Positions 20,237 through 31,310 of a stretch of 31,386 nt of DNA are shown one piece after another. The notes beneath the pieces were generated by a model. The model saw only the letters and a list, made by a program, of their open reading frames with translations. It did not search any database and was not told the origin of the DNA. The translations under genes and the position numbers were made by a program. This stretch comes from Cochliopodium minus (Eukaryota; Discosea; Himatismenida; Cochliopodiidae). The stretch is taken from the NCBI GenBank assembly GCA_024220525.1, contig JAMYWO010000002.1:139015-170400 (forward strand), read 5' to 3'. Every line of letters begins with the position of its first letter. Within the stretch, counting starts at the first letter, position 1.

Positions 20237-21988
20237 TTACTTGACAAAAATAAAAAGAGAAAGATGAGATAGAACAAGGGATCTGATTTCCAGATCTGTT
20301 TTTTCGTTTTCCATGCAATCAAGACTGATTTGAGAACAAATCTCTTTCTTCAATTTTTCTACCTTTTCTTTATCAAAGTAATAAAGCAAATTGACAAGAG
20401 TATCTTTGGAAAATACTTCTTCAGCAACAGCTAATCAAATTAATTACAATAACATTTATCAGATCGATAATTTTATAATTTTATGTAATTTTTTTTTTTA
20501 CAAGAAACAGAATCGTGGCAGCAACCCGACTCTTTTTCTATGAAGGATTGTCTTAAAGAGGGAAGAATACCACATCTTTTTAATCCTCCACCCCTGCCAC
20601 CTCTTCCTCCTCTTCCTTCTCGTTTGTTGTTCACTAAAAAGTTTTTTTTAATTAAAAAATAATGAACAAATCATCTATCTTCAAGATAAAACAAAATTTT
20701 TTTTAATTTACCAATTTGGTTTGCGATATAATAAAAAGGGCTGGCAACATTAATTTTGGACAAAGAAGAAGTCTCGAAAAAGCCACATCCAAACTCTCTT
20801 GCTAGTTCTTCCCCCTCTTTCGTTGAGACTTTCGCAGAAAGGTAATTAGTTTATTTTATTCTATTTTTATTTTATTATATTTTATTTTATTTTTATTTCA
20901 TTTTAATCATTCATTTTTATTTTTATTTTAATTTTAATTCTATTTTTATTTTATTATATTTTATTTTATTTTATTTTTATTTTATTTTATTTTATTTTAT
21001 TCTATTTTTATTTTAATTTTGTTTTTTTCATTTTTTTTTTTTGGAGAGAAATACCCTCTCTTTGATTTTCGAGATCAGTTTTAGTAGCCACGAGGCACAT
21101 GAATTTTCTGTTGAAATCTTCCTTCACTTTTTCTATTTTTCGTACGTACTCTCTCACTTGCTCGAATGTTTCTCTACAAATCATTTTATTGATGAAAATC
21201 AACAATTATTTTATTTTTATTTTTAAAATTCAATTTATTTTATTTTATTTTTAAAATTATTAACAATTTTAAATTAATCATTTTTTTTGTTAATATTATT
21301 TTTTCATTTTTTTTTTTTACCTGGAAATAATGGAGTAACAAATGATGAAACAGGAATTTGCTTTCAAATAAACATCAAGAAGTGCAGAATATTCTTGTTG
21401 TCCGGCTGTGTCTGTTATTTCCAAAACTATATTTATTTATTATTTATTATTTATTTATTAATTTATTTATTATTTATTATTTATTATTTATTTATTAATT
21501 TATTTATTATTTATTATTTATTTATTTATTTTTATTATTTATTTATTATTTATTTATTATTTATTAATTTATTTATTATTTATTATTTATTATTAATTTA
21601 TTAATTTATTAATTTATTAATTTATTAATTTATTTATTAATTAATTAATTTATTAATTTATTTATTATTATTTATTTATTTATTTTTATTATTTATTATT
21701 TAATTAATATTTAACATCATTAATTTATTATCAATTATTTCTTTGTTAAATTTTTTTATTTTTTTATTTGTTTTTTTTTTAATTTTTATTTTTTTACTAA
21801 AAGAATTCCAATCAACCACCATCTGCTTTCTGTAACTCTCTTCAATGGTTGGGTCATACTCTGCCACAAAAATATCTTTTATTATTTTTATTTTTATTAT
21901 TATCATTTCTTTTTGCAAAAATAAAATTACAAAAATTTGAATTTACCAGAAATGAAAGAAATAACAAGAGCTGATTTGCCAGTTGCGC
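20237..21988 (-). CDS. Ras-like GTPase with RGG-type insert (5' end unresolved)
   Basis: Seven clear exons on the minus strand: 21988-21947, 21875-21798, 21426-21321, 21173-21055, 20828-20712, 20633-20502, 20430-20237; phases agree. The Ras core is strong: GATGKSALV, the effector loop AEYDPTIEESYRKQ, DTAGQQEYSALLDVYL with catalytic Gln, TKTD (in place of NKxD) and FFETSS. After the core comes a Gly/Arg-rich stretch (GRGGRGGRGGGLKRCG), then a helical extension ending in a hydrophobic segment; there is no CAAX box. The first exon is uncertain. The best candidate, 22414-22387 (MPPKIFF...), joins in phase but carries an in-frame TAA at codon 8 and would leave the P-loop two residues short. Either exon 1 lies elsewhere, the assembly has an error, or the gene is dying. 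Confidence 0.65.
21430..21715. repeat. TTTATTTATTA simple repeat in a Ras-like gene intron
   Basis: The 371-bp intron 21797-21427 of the Ras-like gene consists mostly of TTTATTTATTA/TTAATTTA-type units. It is the second-longest intron in the window. Confidence 0.75.
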
Positions 21989-22059
21989 CTTTAAAATAAA
22001 AATAAATATTACGAGATAATAAAATAATAAATATTTATTTATACGAGATAATAAAATAA

Positions 22060-22260
22060 TAAAATATTAAAAATATAAAAAATATAAAAAATAAATAAAA
22101 TAAATAAAATTAATAAAATAAATAAATAAAATAAATAAAATAAATAAATAAAATAAATAAAATAAATAAAATAAATAAAATAAATAAAATAAATAAAATA
22201 AATAAAATAAATNAAAAATAAAAAAGTTAATAATAAAAAATAAAAGTTAATCATGAAAAA
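22060..22260. repeat. AAATAAAATAAATA simple repeat with an ambiguous base
   Basis: A run of AAATAAAAT-type units containing a single N at 22213. On the coding (minus) strand this is T-rich, as expected if it lies in the first intron of the Ras-like gene. The N suggests a collapsed or uncertain repeat length. Confidence 0.7.
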
Positions 22261-22414
22261 TAAAAAAAAAATAAAAATAAAATAAAAAAATGAATAAAAT
22301 TGGAAAAATTTCAAAAAATCAAAAAAAATTATTTTTAACAAAATAGTTGAGAATAAGAAAAAATTAGAAAGAAAAAATTTTTTTACCAAATTAAAAAAAA
22401 ATTTTTGGAGGCAT

Positions 22415-23330
22415 TAGAAACACGTAAATGGAAAAATCATGTTGGAAAACCTTTCATTGGGAGGAATAACTAAAAATACTGAAAAAAGCTTCTCACATTT
22501 TCGTTGAGCCTCATCTTTGAAAACGGGCAACAGAGAAGAAAATCGATTCGATCATCTCTGGAAGGTTTCCTATCGTTTTCACGAAGAACAGAAGTGAATT
22601 TTAATAACATCTGGCTCTGTGAAAAAAAAATAAAAAAATAAAAAAAAATAAAAAAATAAGAATAGAAAATGAAAATGAAAAATAAAAATATAAAAATGAA
22701 AAATGAAAAATAAAAATAATTAAAAAATAAAAAAAAATGATTTTAAAAATAATAAAAAAAAAACCAACAAAAATTATGAAATACAAAAAAAAACATTTTG
22801 ATTTAAATTAAAAATGATTTTTTTTGAACCTGATGTAATGATATGTTTTTTAATGGAAATCTAAAACGTGCACTTCCCACACAAAAAACCTCTCAATGAG
22901 CCTATAATAGTTATGCGTTATAAAATTGTTCTGGGAGAAACATAGCTCGTCAGAAAATTTTCTCGTCGTGAACCTTTAAAGATTTAAAAAGAATTAAAGT
23001 AAAAATGAACAATGATCAAAAAATATATATATATTTTGAAAAGAATATAAAAATATAAAAAAATTTGAAAACATTTCGTTTGTATTCACTACAATAATTG
23101 CAAATTTAAAGTTATAATTTATTTTGATATAAAAAAAAAAAAAAAAATGAAGAGATACCAAGTTAATAAATTTAAAGATGGAACAATTGTAAAGAGATCA
23201 TTTGTAGCTCTCTAACAAATGCTTCCTGTCGGACTTTACTATTTACAGTGACGTGGTGGTTTTTGCTAGAACCTGATTTCTTCTGACGGAGGTTTTCCTC
23301 TTGTCCTGTCTTGTCTCTTGAGAAATTTCC
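22415..23330 (-). other. Unresolved patch with coding-like segments between the Ras-like and CENP-I-like genes
   Basis: Two segments (about 22440-22620 and 22830-22980) are less AT-rich than their surroundings and are separated by an intron-like AT-rich stretch bounded, on the minus strand, by CATCAG|GTTC and CACAG|AGCC. Minus-strand frames give protein-like strings: HNYYRLIERFFVWEVHVLDF, NLPEMIESIFFS and, after a one-base shift, KDEAQRKCEKLFSVFLVIPP. The last two faintly recall the C-terminal part of CENP-I. The frame just after the CENP-I stop also stays open for 30 codons. I could not build an uninterrupted model: stops and a shift remain. Possible readings are decayed CENP-I 3' exons, missed introns or assembly errors. 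Confidence 0.35.
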
Positions 23331-24302
23331 TCAAGGGGATTGGATGGAGGGATCGATCTGATTGATCTTTCTTTTGGGATTGAAGCATTCTTTACTTATC
23401 TTCTTGTCGGACAAGAAATAGTTGAGATGATTCGATCTTATCTGCACCTCGAGGATCTTTTTGTACAGATCTGATTGCATGCTTTTGTTGGCTCTTACAT
23501 TAGTTTTGGTGGGATTCCATTTCGTATCTTCGGCTGTCTCATTGGTGTTATTCTCTATGATATCGTGATTATGGGCACCTGAATTTTTGGGATCGTTATT
23601 ATTGCGATTATTATGCGAATTATTATTGGGGTTTCGTTGATTATTATTATTATTCTGCTTTTGTTTAATATTATTTTTGCCGTTATTCATTTTATTATTG
23701 ATACCATTGTCATTGTTATTGTTGATGTTAAAATTGGTGCTTTTCTTCTGTGAATTATATTCCAAATATTTTTCTTGCAGATTCATACACGAATTGACGT
23801 TATTATCGTCCATTTCATCCAACATTGATTCTGATGATAGATTATTCTTGATCTTTAAGAGGATATCTATCTTATCTCTCTTGGCATTTTTGGGATGCAA
23901 AAGACGTGAGATCAAATAAGTTGCTTTATCTGCCAAATCATTATTATTTACTGCCAAATGATACAATATGAAAGCCAATGAAGCCAATCTTCTCTTCTCT
24001 TTTAATAAATCAAAGATGATGATGATCCATTCCAAAAATTCTTTCTGCAATTCTAATCCATAATTTTGAATACACGATAAGATTTGAAGAATACAATCTT
24101 CTGGCACTTCATTGTTGGGTATCAAGCAATTCAATAGCTCTTTGGCTATATTATCCTCCAATTGGATTGAAAAAAAAGAACAAGAGAGATTCAATTGCTC
24201 TTCAGTCATTCCATATATCTGGCTCTTTTCTTTCAGAGAATTAATTCTATCCTTATTGATCCCAAATCTCTTGATTTGATTCAAGATATTGGTAATCTTC
24301 AT
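23331..24302 (-). CDS. CENPI: CENP-I/Mis6-like inner kinetochore protein, N-terminal half
   Basis: Single open frame of 323 aa from an ATG behind an A-run. Residues 1-155 match the N-terminal helical-repeat region of CENP-I/Mis6: YGMTEEQLNL, then ELLNCLIPNNEVPEDCIL, EFLEWIIIIFDLL, and a short basic KNAKRDKIDILLKIK corresponding to the family's conserved K-x-x-R-x-x-x-L-L-x-L segment. Residues about 185-240 are Asn-rich. CENP-I belongs to the constitutive centromere-associated network that links CENP-A chromatin to the outer kinetochore. Family members are usually over 600 residues, so this copy lacks the C-terminal half; a TGA ends it while another frame stays open just downstream. The remainder may lie in the patch at 22415-23330. 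Assignment is by recalled alignment, without a search. Confidence 0.6.
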   Translation of the reverse strand: MKITNILNQIKRFGINKDRINSLKEKSQIYGMTEEQLNLSCSFFSIQLEDNIAKELLNCLIPNNEVPEDCILQILSCIQNYGLELQKEFLEWIIIIFDLLKEKRRLASLAFILYHLAVNNNDLADKATYLISRLLHPKNAKRDKIDILLKIKNNLSSESMLDEMDDNNVNSCMNLQEKYLEYNSQKKSTNFNINNNNDNGINNKMNNGKNNIKQKQNNNNNQRNPNNNSHNNRNNNDPKNSGAHNHDIIENNTNETAEDTKWNPTKTNVRANKSMQSDLYKKILEVQIRSNHLNYFLSDKKISKECFNPKRKINQIDPSIQSP

Positions 24303-24526
24303 TTTTTTTATTGTGCACTGAAAAAAATATAAATAAAAATGGAGGGATAAAAATTATAAGAGAAATATATTTTATATAATATGTCAAGATCATAAATCTG
24401 TTGATTTCTTTGATTAAAACAAATAGTTTTTGAGATAAATAATAAATTTTTGAATAGTTGAAAAAATGTTTGAGATATTTAAAAATATTTAATGATTCGC
24501 TTTAAACTTGATTGAAAAAAGATTTA

Positions 24527-26723
24527 TTAGCAATTTGATAAAGCAAGTTTAGCATAGTGTCTAACATCTCTATCAGAATCTTCATAGAGCTCATTGAGAG
24601 CAGGTTTTATACGGCCCTGGATGGTACCATTGTCGACATATTTAACAAGAACTTGAAGAGTCTTTGCAACATTAAAACGAATATTAGGAACAGGATCACG
24701 AGCCATACGAATAACAAGTGGGAGAAGAGTATTAGTTACTACTTCACCACCAACAACAGATGCCAAAACACTGATAGAGAATAAAGTAGTTATGCGGTAA
24801 AGATAATTAGGATGAGAGAAGAGGGTTAAAACTTTGGGGATTATATTAGAAAGAGCCCATTCGACACCGAATACTTCTGTCAATCTCTTGAGATTATTTG
24901 TTGCTGCTTCACGAATTTTAAATACAGAATCGACCAACCAAGTCATACACAAGCTGGCAAGTTTTTCATTGAAGAATTCAACTCCCAATTGATCAGCCAA
25001 TTTGGGGATATATTCGATGATTGCAAGACGTACACGCCATTGTTTATCTTCAGAGAGTTCCACTACAGCAGGCAACAAATTTTGGCTCAATAAATCTACA
25101 CCAATTACACTATTGACTCCCTCGAGGCCAGATATTACATTTAATCTTACTTCTGGGACTTCATCCTTTAACAATTTGAGGAAGAGATCCAAAAGATATT
25201 TAATTGTGTGTTCCTTTCCAAAGGAAGGAGCCAAATTCATCAACACAGAAGCGAGTTGAGCTCTGACATGTTTGGATTTATCTTCGACGATTTCCTCGAT
25301 GGATGGCAACACATGTTGAATGAAGACCTCCAAAGGAACCTTCTTGCCAAATTCGCTCACATTTTTAGAAGCTGCAGTTCTCACTTCTGCCTCTGAATCT
25401 TTCAAAAGTCTGACATAAACTGCAACAAGTTCAGAGATGACCACCTCTTCACCAAAGATGCTGCATATATTTGATATTTGTTCTGCCACCATGTAACGTA
25501 CACGCCAACTCTTATCGCTATTTAATAGTCTCATTGCTGGCAAAAATTTTTCTTTATTTTCTTCTACTGTGAAGAGTTTTCCCAATCCAACACATGCTTC
25601 AATTGATAATAATCTCACTGTATCTTGTGGATCTTTAGAAAATTTTTGAAAGATTTCCAAAAAATCTTTTGATACTAAATCCTTGTCCAATTCTTTGACA
25701 AATGACTAAAATAATAAAGAAAAAATGAGAATCTTGAAGTAAATAAATTTTATATTGAATTATAAAATATGGCTGAGGATAATTATTTTCTTTGGTTTTT
25801 GATATTGTCTTATCTATTTGAAAAGATACTTACACCAAAATTAGAACATGCAGATTTTCTGACCATTGGTGTTTCATCAGCACACAATGTTTTAAATAAA
25901 GATGATATTTTTTCTTTGGATTCTTTATGTCCTTTTTTATAGGCAAGTGTCACTAGCCCACATGCGCTTGTTTTAGAAGTGAACCAACCACCTTGTCCGA
26001 GTCTAATGGTCAAAGGGATAAAATCTTCTTCAAATTTCTTTTCATCCAAAGCCATTCCTATTTTCTTTAAGGATTCAACTGCTTTTTCTCTTACTATTGT
26101 TTCTTCAACATTTGATAGTCTTTCCAATGGAACCAATAATGTATGTGCAAATTCTTTTCCTCCTACTGATTCGATGAAATCTCCCAATTCTTCTGCTAGT
26201 GCCAAAAGTACTTCATCTTCATCTTCGTCTGATTCTTTGGGGATAAAAAATTTTGTGGATTGTTAATTAAAATTTTGAATTTGTCAAATTAATACACTAA
26301 TTAAAAATATAAGTATATAATTATAAATTCTCATCAATGTTCAAAATATTTTTATTTTGCTGTATTTTGAAGTATAATAATTTTTATAAATATTATTTTC
26401 ATATATAAATTGAGACAATAAAAAAATAAGACTTTATAAATATTATTTTACCAGTGAGAAGTGGTATTAATTCATTTCTTGTTGATTCAGGTCCCAATGC
26501 TTTTGCAATAGTTTTTACTCTTTTAATTGAATTCAATCTCAATTGGATGTCTTCATGTTTTAATTCGTCCAATAAAATTTGTATTGGTTGGAGATCATTC
26601 TCTATTATAAATGAGGATCATTAAATCATATATTTATTTTTAAAAAAAAAGATTGTATTGTATAGGGAATTTTTTTTAATTGAAGGATATTTGTAAATTT
26701 TTATTACGATCTTGTTTTTCCAT
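24527..26723 (-). CDS. PPP2R1: PP2A scaffold subunit A (PR65), HEAT-repeat protein
   Basis: Four exons on the minus strand: 26723-26708, 26601-26452, 26234-25834, 25705-24527 (1746 nt, 581 aa, close to the usual ~590). The first exon encodes only MEKQD plus one base. The protein is a regular array of about 15 HEAT repeats. Diagnostic family segments include [66 protein letters not shown] and [14 protein letters not shown]. It holds the catalytic C subunit at one end and a variable B subunit at the other, forming the PP2A serine/threonine phosphatase in cytosol and nucleus. No motif is missing. It is divergent from the SPF27 gene with a 228-bp shared upstream region. Confidence 0.95.
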
Positions 26724-26951
26724 TTATATTTAACAACAATTTGATGATTTTTTTTTTTATTTTTTATATATTTAAATACTGTTATTTTAAACATGTACAA
26801 AATACACTTTCAATTTAATGAATTTGATTTGTTTGCTTTTGAATTCATTCATTAAAAATCTTATTGAACAATTTTCTTTCATCAATATTTATAAAAAAAA
26901 ATAATAAGAGAAATATTCCTTAAAATCTTTGATATAAGATCAAAAAAAAAA
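26724..26951. promoter_or_regulatory. Divergent promoter region, PP2A-A and SPF27 genes
   Basis: 228 bp between two opposite start codons, AT-rich, with a long A-run directly before the SPF27 ATG. No specific site is recognised; the role is inferred from gene order. Confidence 0.4.
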
Positions 26952-27563
26952 ATGCAATATTTTGATTCTTTGCCTTATGTTGATGTTGTAGATCCAAATG
27001 ATTTGAAAATAGCAGAAAATTTAGTTAATGAAGAGATGAAAAGATTTCGCCCTTCAAAAGATTATCTATCAGAATATCCAAATATCAATTTAAACTTTGA
27101 AAATACTGTATTTTTATCAAATGAATTTGAAAGATTGAAATCAGGAAAAGTTAATGATAATTCCTACGATTTTCAAAGATTATTGAAAGAGCCAAATGAA
27201 AGAGCAAAAGATGAAGAATGGGAGAACTCCATCAAAAATGCCAAAGCAAATTATGAACATCAGCAATTGAGAATTATCAATTTGGAATTATTGAATAGCT
27301 ATGGGAAGAATTCATGGCTTCATTACCTCCAATATCTCCAAAATTATAAAAAAACATTGGCACTTCAATTGGAGGAATTTAATCAAGAGATAACAATAGT
27401 GAATAGAAAAAGAAAGATCGAACAAGATAAATTCTCAGATAATTATAAGATCCAACAACAAAGGTTGAATGAGGTAAATACGAATAATATCATTGTAAAA
27501 GAAGCATGTGAGAAATTAGAGAATTCTATCAAAGAAATGGAAGAATATTTGAAGAAAAATTGA
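26952..27563 (+). CDS. BCAS2: Pre-mRNA splicing factor SPF27 (BCAS2)
   Basis: Intronless frame of 203 aa. It begins DSLPYVDVVDP, then LVNEEMKRFRPSKDYLSEYP and NEFERLKSG, the conserved N-terminus of SPF27/BCAS2. The later QLRIINLELLNSYGKNSWL matches the family's R-x-x-N-L-E-L-x-x-x-x-G-x-x-x-W signature, followed by a C-terminal coiled coil. SPF27 is a core member of the Prp19/NTC complex that activates the spliceosome, which fits an intron-rich genome. Length is close to the usual ~225. The start ATG is preceded by 11 A and no upstream in-frame start is nearer. Confidence 0.9.
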   Translation: MQYFDSLPYVDVVDPNDLKIAENLVNEEMKRFRPSKDYLSEYPNINLNFENTVFLSNEFERLKSGKVNDNSYDFQRLLKEPNERAKDEEWENSIKNAKANYEHQQLRIINLELLNSYGKNSWLHYLQYLQNYKKTLALQLEEFNQEITIVNRKRKIEQDKFSDNYKIQQQRLNEVNTNNIIVKEACEKLENSIKEMEEYLKKN

Positions 27564-28196
27564 ATCAAACAAAAGTAAAATTAAATCAGATTGAATAAAA
27601 TTTTTTCATTTGAAGATCTCTTTTACTCATAGATCGTCACTTATATTATATCTTCACCCTTTTTCACAACATTTTTTGTTTGTATAAATCGAGATCATAT
27701 CTATTTGATTTTTAATTTCAACATTTCGAAAAAAAAACTCGAGAATTATCTTTGACCTCAAGAATGGAGAGATATAAGATTTTATGTTTGCCAAATTGCA
27801 TATTGGTTCGAATCCCAAATCTTGATTATCCTAATTTTGTTTTTTTATCTATTTCCCCTTTGAGAAGTGAAATTCAAATTTAGGCTATTATAATCAGAAA
27901 CATCTGATTTTTATTAATTTTTTTTTGAGAGAATCCGATTTTTTATAGATATCATTTGTTTTTTTTCCAATAAATTATCGATAATATAAAGGATATTCTA
28001 TTTATGTGTATTTTTGGATTAGTTTTAATGAAAGCTTTCTTCCATTCTTTTGATTTTTCTCTTTTATATAGTTCTTTAATTTTTTTATATTCACTTTAAT
28101 TATTTGTCTCAAAATATAAAAATAAAAAAAAAAAAAATAATAACCAAAATAAATATAAAAAAAAAAATATAAACAGCATATATAAATAATAAAAAA
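27564..28196. other. Intergenic region upstream of Rab8
   Basis: About 630 bp with no supported gene. Open frames are short and AT-driven. A T-loop-like GGTTCGAATCC at about 27806-27816 is present but does not fold as a tRNA. An A-rich tract (28110-28170) leads to the Rab8 start. Confidence 0.4.
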
Positions 28197-29219
28197 ATGA
28201 CTGACAGAGGAGGATCACCATATGATTATTTGATTAAATTACTTTTGATTGGAGATAGTGGTTAGAATATAAAAATTTATAAAATTTTATTGTTTAATAA
28301 ATAAAATATTTGTCTTTTTTTTTTACCTTCATTCTTTTCAAAAGGAGTTGGAAAATCATGTTTATTGCTAAGATTTTGTGATGATTCATTTACTCCATCC
28401 TTTATTACAACAATTGGGTTAAAATTTTTTCTTTTTCCATATTCTTTTTGGTCTAATTTTTCTTCATAAAATTTATATAGTATTGATTTTAAAATAAGAA
28501 CCATTGAATTGGAAGGAAAACGCATTAAGGTAAATTATTATTTTGCCAAAAATATAAAATAAAACTTTATTCTCAACATGAATCCAATCTAAATAAAAAA
28601 TAGTTGCAAATTTGGGATACCGTAAAACATTTTCTTTTTTCTATATTAAATACCTCCATAATAAAATATATATATATTGTTTAAACAAAAATAAAAATTA
28701 GAAATTTTCTGTTAAAAATTAAAAAAATATTTAATTTCTTTTGCAAAAATCTAAAAACCTTCCTTTTCTTTAAAAACCCCATAGGCAGGACAAGAAAGAT
28801 TCAGAACAATCACAACCGCTTATTATAGAGGAGCAATGGGTATTCTCCTTGTGTATGATGTTACAGATTCAAAATCATTCGGAAATATTAAAAATTGGAT
28901 AAGAAATATTGAACAACATGCAACAGAATCTGTCAACAAGATTTTGGTTGGTAATAAATGTGATATAGAGGATAAACAGGTAACAAAGGAACTTGGGCAA
29001 AAATTAGCTAATGAATATGGAATCAAATTTTTGGAAGCTTCTGCAAAAGCAAATATTAATGTTGACGAAGCATTTATTTCACTTGCTAAAGACATCAAAG
29101 CTCGTCTCATTGATAATCAAGAGGGAGATACCGGCAACAACGGTAATATTACTGGAGATAAACTTGGCCAAGATAGTGGCAGTGATAAAAAGAATGGTGG
29201 ATGTTGTGGTTCAAAATAA
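28197..29219 (+). CDS. RAB8: Rab8/Sec4-type small GTPase
   Basis: Five exons: 28197-28260, 28345-28417, 28481-28529, 28604-28621, 28785-29219 (639 nt, 212 aa). All GTPase motifs are intact: GDSGVGKS (19-26), switch [39 protein letters not shown] and EASAK. The segment from [11 protein letters not shown] to [16 protein letters not shown] is typical of the Rab8/10/13/Sec4 group. The C-terminus NGGCCGSK has a CCxxx double-cysteine prenylation site. Expected role: vesicle delivery from Golgi or recycling compartments to the plasma membrane. Exon 4 is only 18 nt (LQIWDT). Rab8 rather than Rab1 is likely from the DFKIRTIEL signature, but the exact subgroup is not proven. Confidence 0.93.
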
Positions 29220-29477
29220 TTAAATTTACACACTTCCATCTCTTTTTTTTAAAAAATAACTTTATTTGTAGTTTCCTTTTCGTAAAAAAAAAAAAAAAAT
29301 CTTTTTCATTAAACTACTTTATGAAAAGTAACTCTCATTTTTCTTATTCCTCTTCCTGTTCAATATATCCATTTTTCTCTGTTTCAAAAAAAAATTTTAT
29401 AAAAAAAAAAATATTATAAAAAAAAATCTTGTTAGATTAAAAGAAATCTTTGCAAATTACATCTAAAAAAGGAAAAC

Positions 29478-31189
29478 ATGTCTAATTCTTGGAAAACTAA
29501 TGGTATCCATCTCCAAAATCCATTATTTTTTGATCTTTTTATTTTATAAATTCTTAAAATTAAAATTTTGAACAAAAAATAGGAGAAAATTATGTTGGAT
29601 ATTCTCCAAAGACACACGTAACAACCAAACTAGGATTATAATTATTTATTGTTTATCTATTTCAATTTTATCCGAAAGAATCCTTCAACCACAAACAATA
29701 ATAGAGTGATAATAGAAGGATGGTTGAAAAAGAGAAGTTCTAAAGGTTTGATGTGGGTGGATAGATATTTCAAATTGGTTGGGACTGGTTTGTATCAATA
29801 TAAGCAAAAAGAGGAAGGATGGGTCGAAAAATCTCACAAAGCCTTTGATATTTCGAATACAACTTTAAGCACAAGGGATGATTATCATGGTGCTAAATTC
29901 TGTTTTTCAATCAAAGGTAAAATAAAATTATAGAGTTTATATTTCAATATAAAATTTTTTATTAATAATTTTCACAAGTTGTTTATCTCCTTACCAACCT
30001 TAATACAAAAAAATTTAATTTTAAATATATATCTTAGGTATCGCATCAAGAACTGGAAAGAAGGGTCAAAAGAGTGATGGTAAATTTTCAAAAAGAAAAA
30101 ATTAAAGTTGAAATTTTATTCGACATCAAATCAAAAAAGGATATATCTTCAAAACAAAGAATTCTATAGAGGTGATTTATATTTGGATTTAATGATATAA
30201 AACTTTATTTTTATTTTTGTTTAAAAGTTAAATCAATGGTTGGAAGCTTTGAGTTCAGCAAGCTCCCATGATCCAAATAAAAAAGTAAACATTTTACAAA
30301 AATAATTTTTTCAATTTTATTTAAAACGAAAATTATACAACATAATTTCTATCAAACTATCAAACATAATTTCTATCAAATTATCAAATTATCAAATTAA
30401 ATTTTAATTTAACAAATTCATTTTTATTCCCCTTTTTCTTCGCAGAAGAGATTTGTTTACAAGAGTGATAAGGATCAAGAGGAGGATTGGGATAAGTTGG
30501 TAGTGAAACAACAACAATACAACTCGGGTCTTTCTTCCATCGATATCCTCATGAATGGAAACCAAAAACAGTTTTCCACCGCCAGCAAGTTGAACAACTC
30601 GAAAGACAACATAGGAAACGAGCTCTACAAACCTTCTGAGGAACTCTACAAGCCTGACCCCTCTCTCTTCGAAGTGAAAACTCAAAGCGAGCCCCTCTTC
30701 ACTCAGATCAACCCCACTCCCTATGCCAACAACTATCTCCAACAGCAACAGCAACAGCAGCAACAGCAGCAACTTCAACAACAACAGCTCTTACAACAAC
30801 AACAACAGCAACTTTTGCAACAGCAACAGCAACAACAACCTAATCTCCAAACACAACAACTCCAACAACAAATTTTACAGCTCCAGTTGCAACTCCAGCA
30901 ACAACAAAGTCCTCAACAACAACCTCTTCAACAACAACAACAGTATGGTTTAAACTTTAATCAAAACTTGTCACATCAGCAACAACCCAATTACCAGCAG
31001 CAACTTTTACAGCAACAGCTCTTACTCCAACAACAACAGCAACAACAACAATATGGTTTGAACTATACCCAAATCTCCCCTCAGTTGCAACACAGCGGAA
31101 GTTATCCCAACTTGAATTTGCCTCAAGTTCCACAACATAACATTGGTTTTCAAAATTCTCCTCAAATGAATCACTACCAATACAACTAA
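29478..31189 (+). CDS. PH-domain protein with long Gln-rich C-terminus
   Basis: Seven exons: 29478-29502, 29583-29617, 29679-29916, 30038-30079, 30140-30171, 30228-30284, 30446-31189 (1173 nt, 390 aa, phases agree). Residues about 29-138 form a pleckstrin-homology domain: IIEGWLKKRS, WVDRYFKLVGTGLYQYK, a KFCFSI strand, YIFKTKN and the closing helix LNQWLEALSSA with its conserved Trp. It probably binds phosphoinositides or proteins at membranes. After a linker (DILMNGNQKQF), residues about 240-350 are Gln-rich (CAA/CAG runs with Leu and Pro), a likely prion-like or multivalent region. The final exon is richer in GC than its neighbours, as Gln/Pro-rich exons are in AT-rich protists. The partners are unknown. 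Confidence 0.8.
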
Positions 31190-31310
31190 CTCACTCATTC
31201 GGAAAAACTTTTTTTTTGATCTTTTTTTTGATATTTTTCATTTTTGTCAAATAATATCCCAAATTATAATAAAGTCATTCTTTAACTATTTTTTTTCATA
31301 GTATCAAAAA

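Noticed and set aside
22039-22389. Hydrophobic Phe/Ile-rich minus-strand frame
   Set aside because: It is translated simple AT repeat spanning an N; it is intron-like, not a membrane protein.
22830-22980. In-frame TAA in protein-like segments as evidence for a reassigned stop codon
   Set aside because: TAA clearly ends Rab8, PP2A-A and other intact genes here, so TAA is a normal stop; decay or missed introns explain the segment better.
27759-27824. Possible tRNA around a GGTTCGAATCC motif, with CAAGA...TCTTG ends
   Set aside because: The span is only 66 nt, the T-stem has two mismatches next to the loop, and no proper D-arm or anticodon arm forms.
30404-30784. Leu-rich minus-strand frame opposite the Gln-rich exon
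   Set aside because: It is the antisense of CAA/CAG repeats and has no splice or start support.
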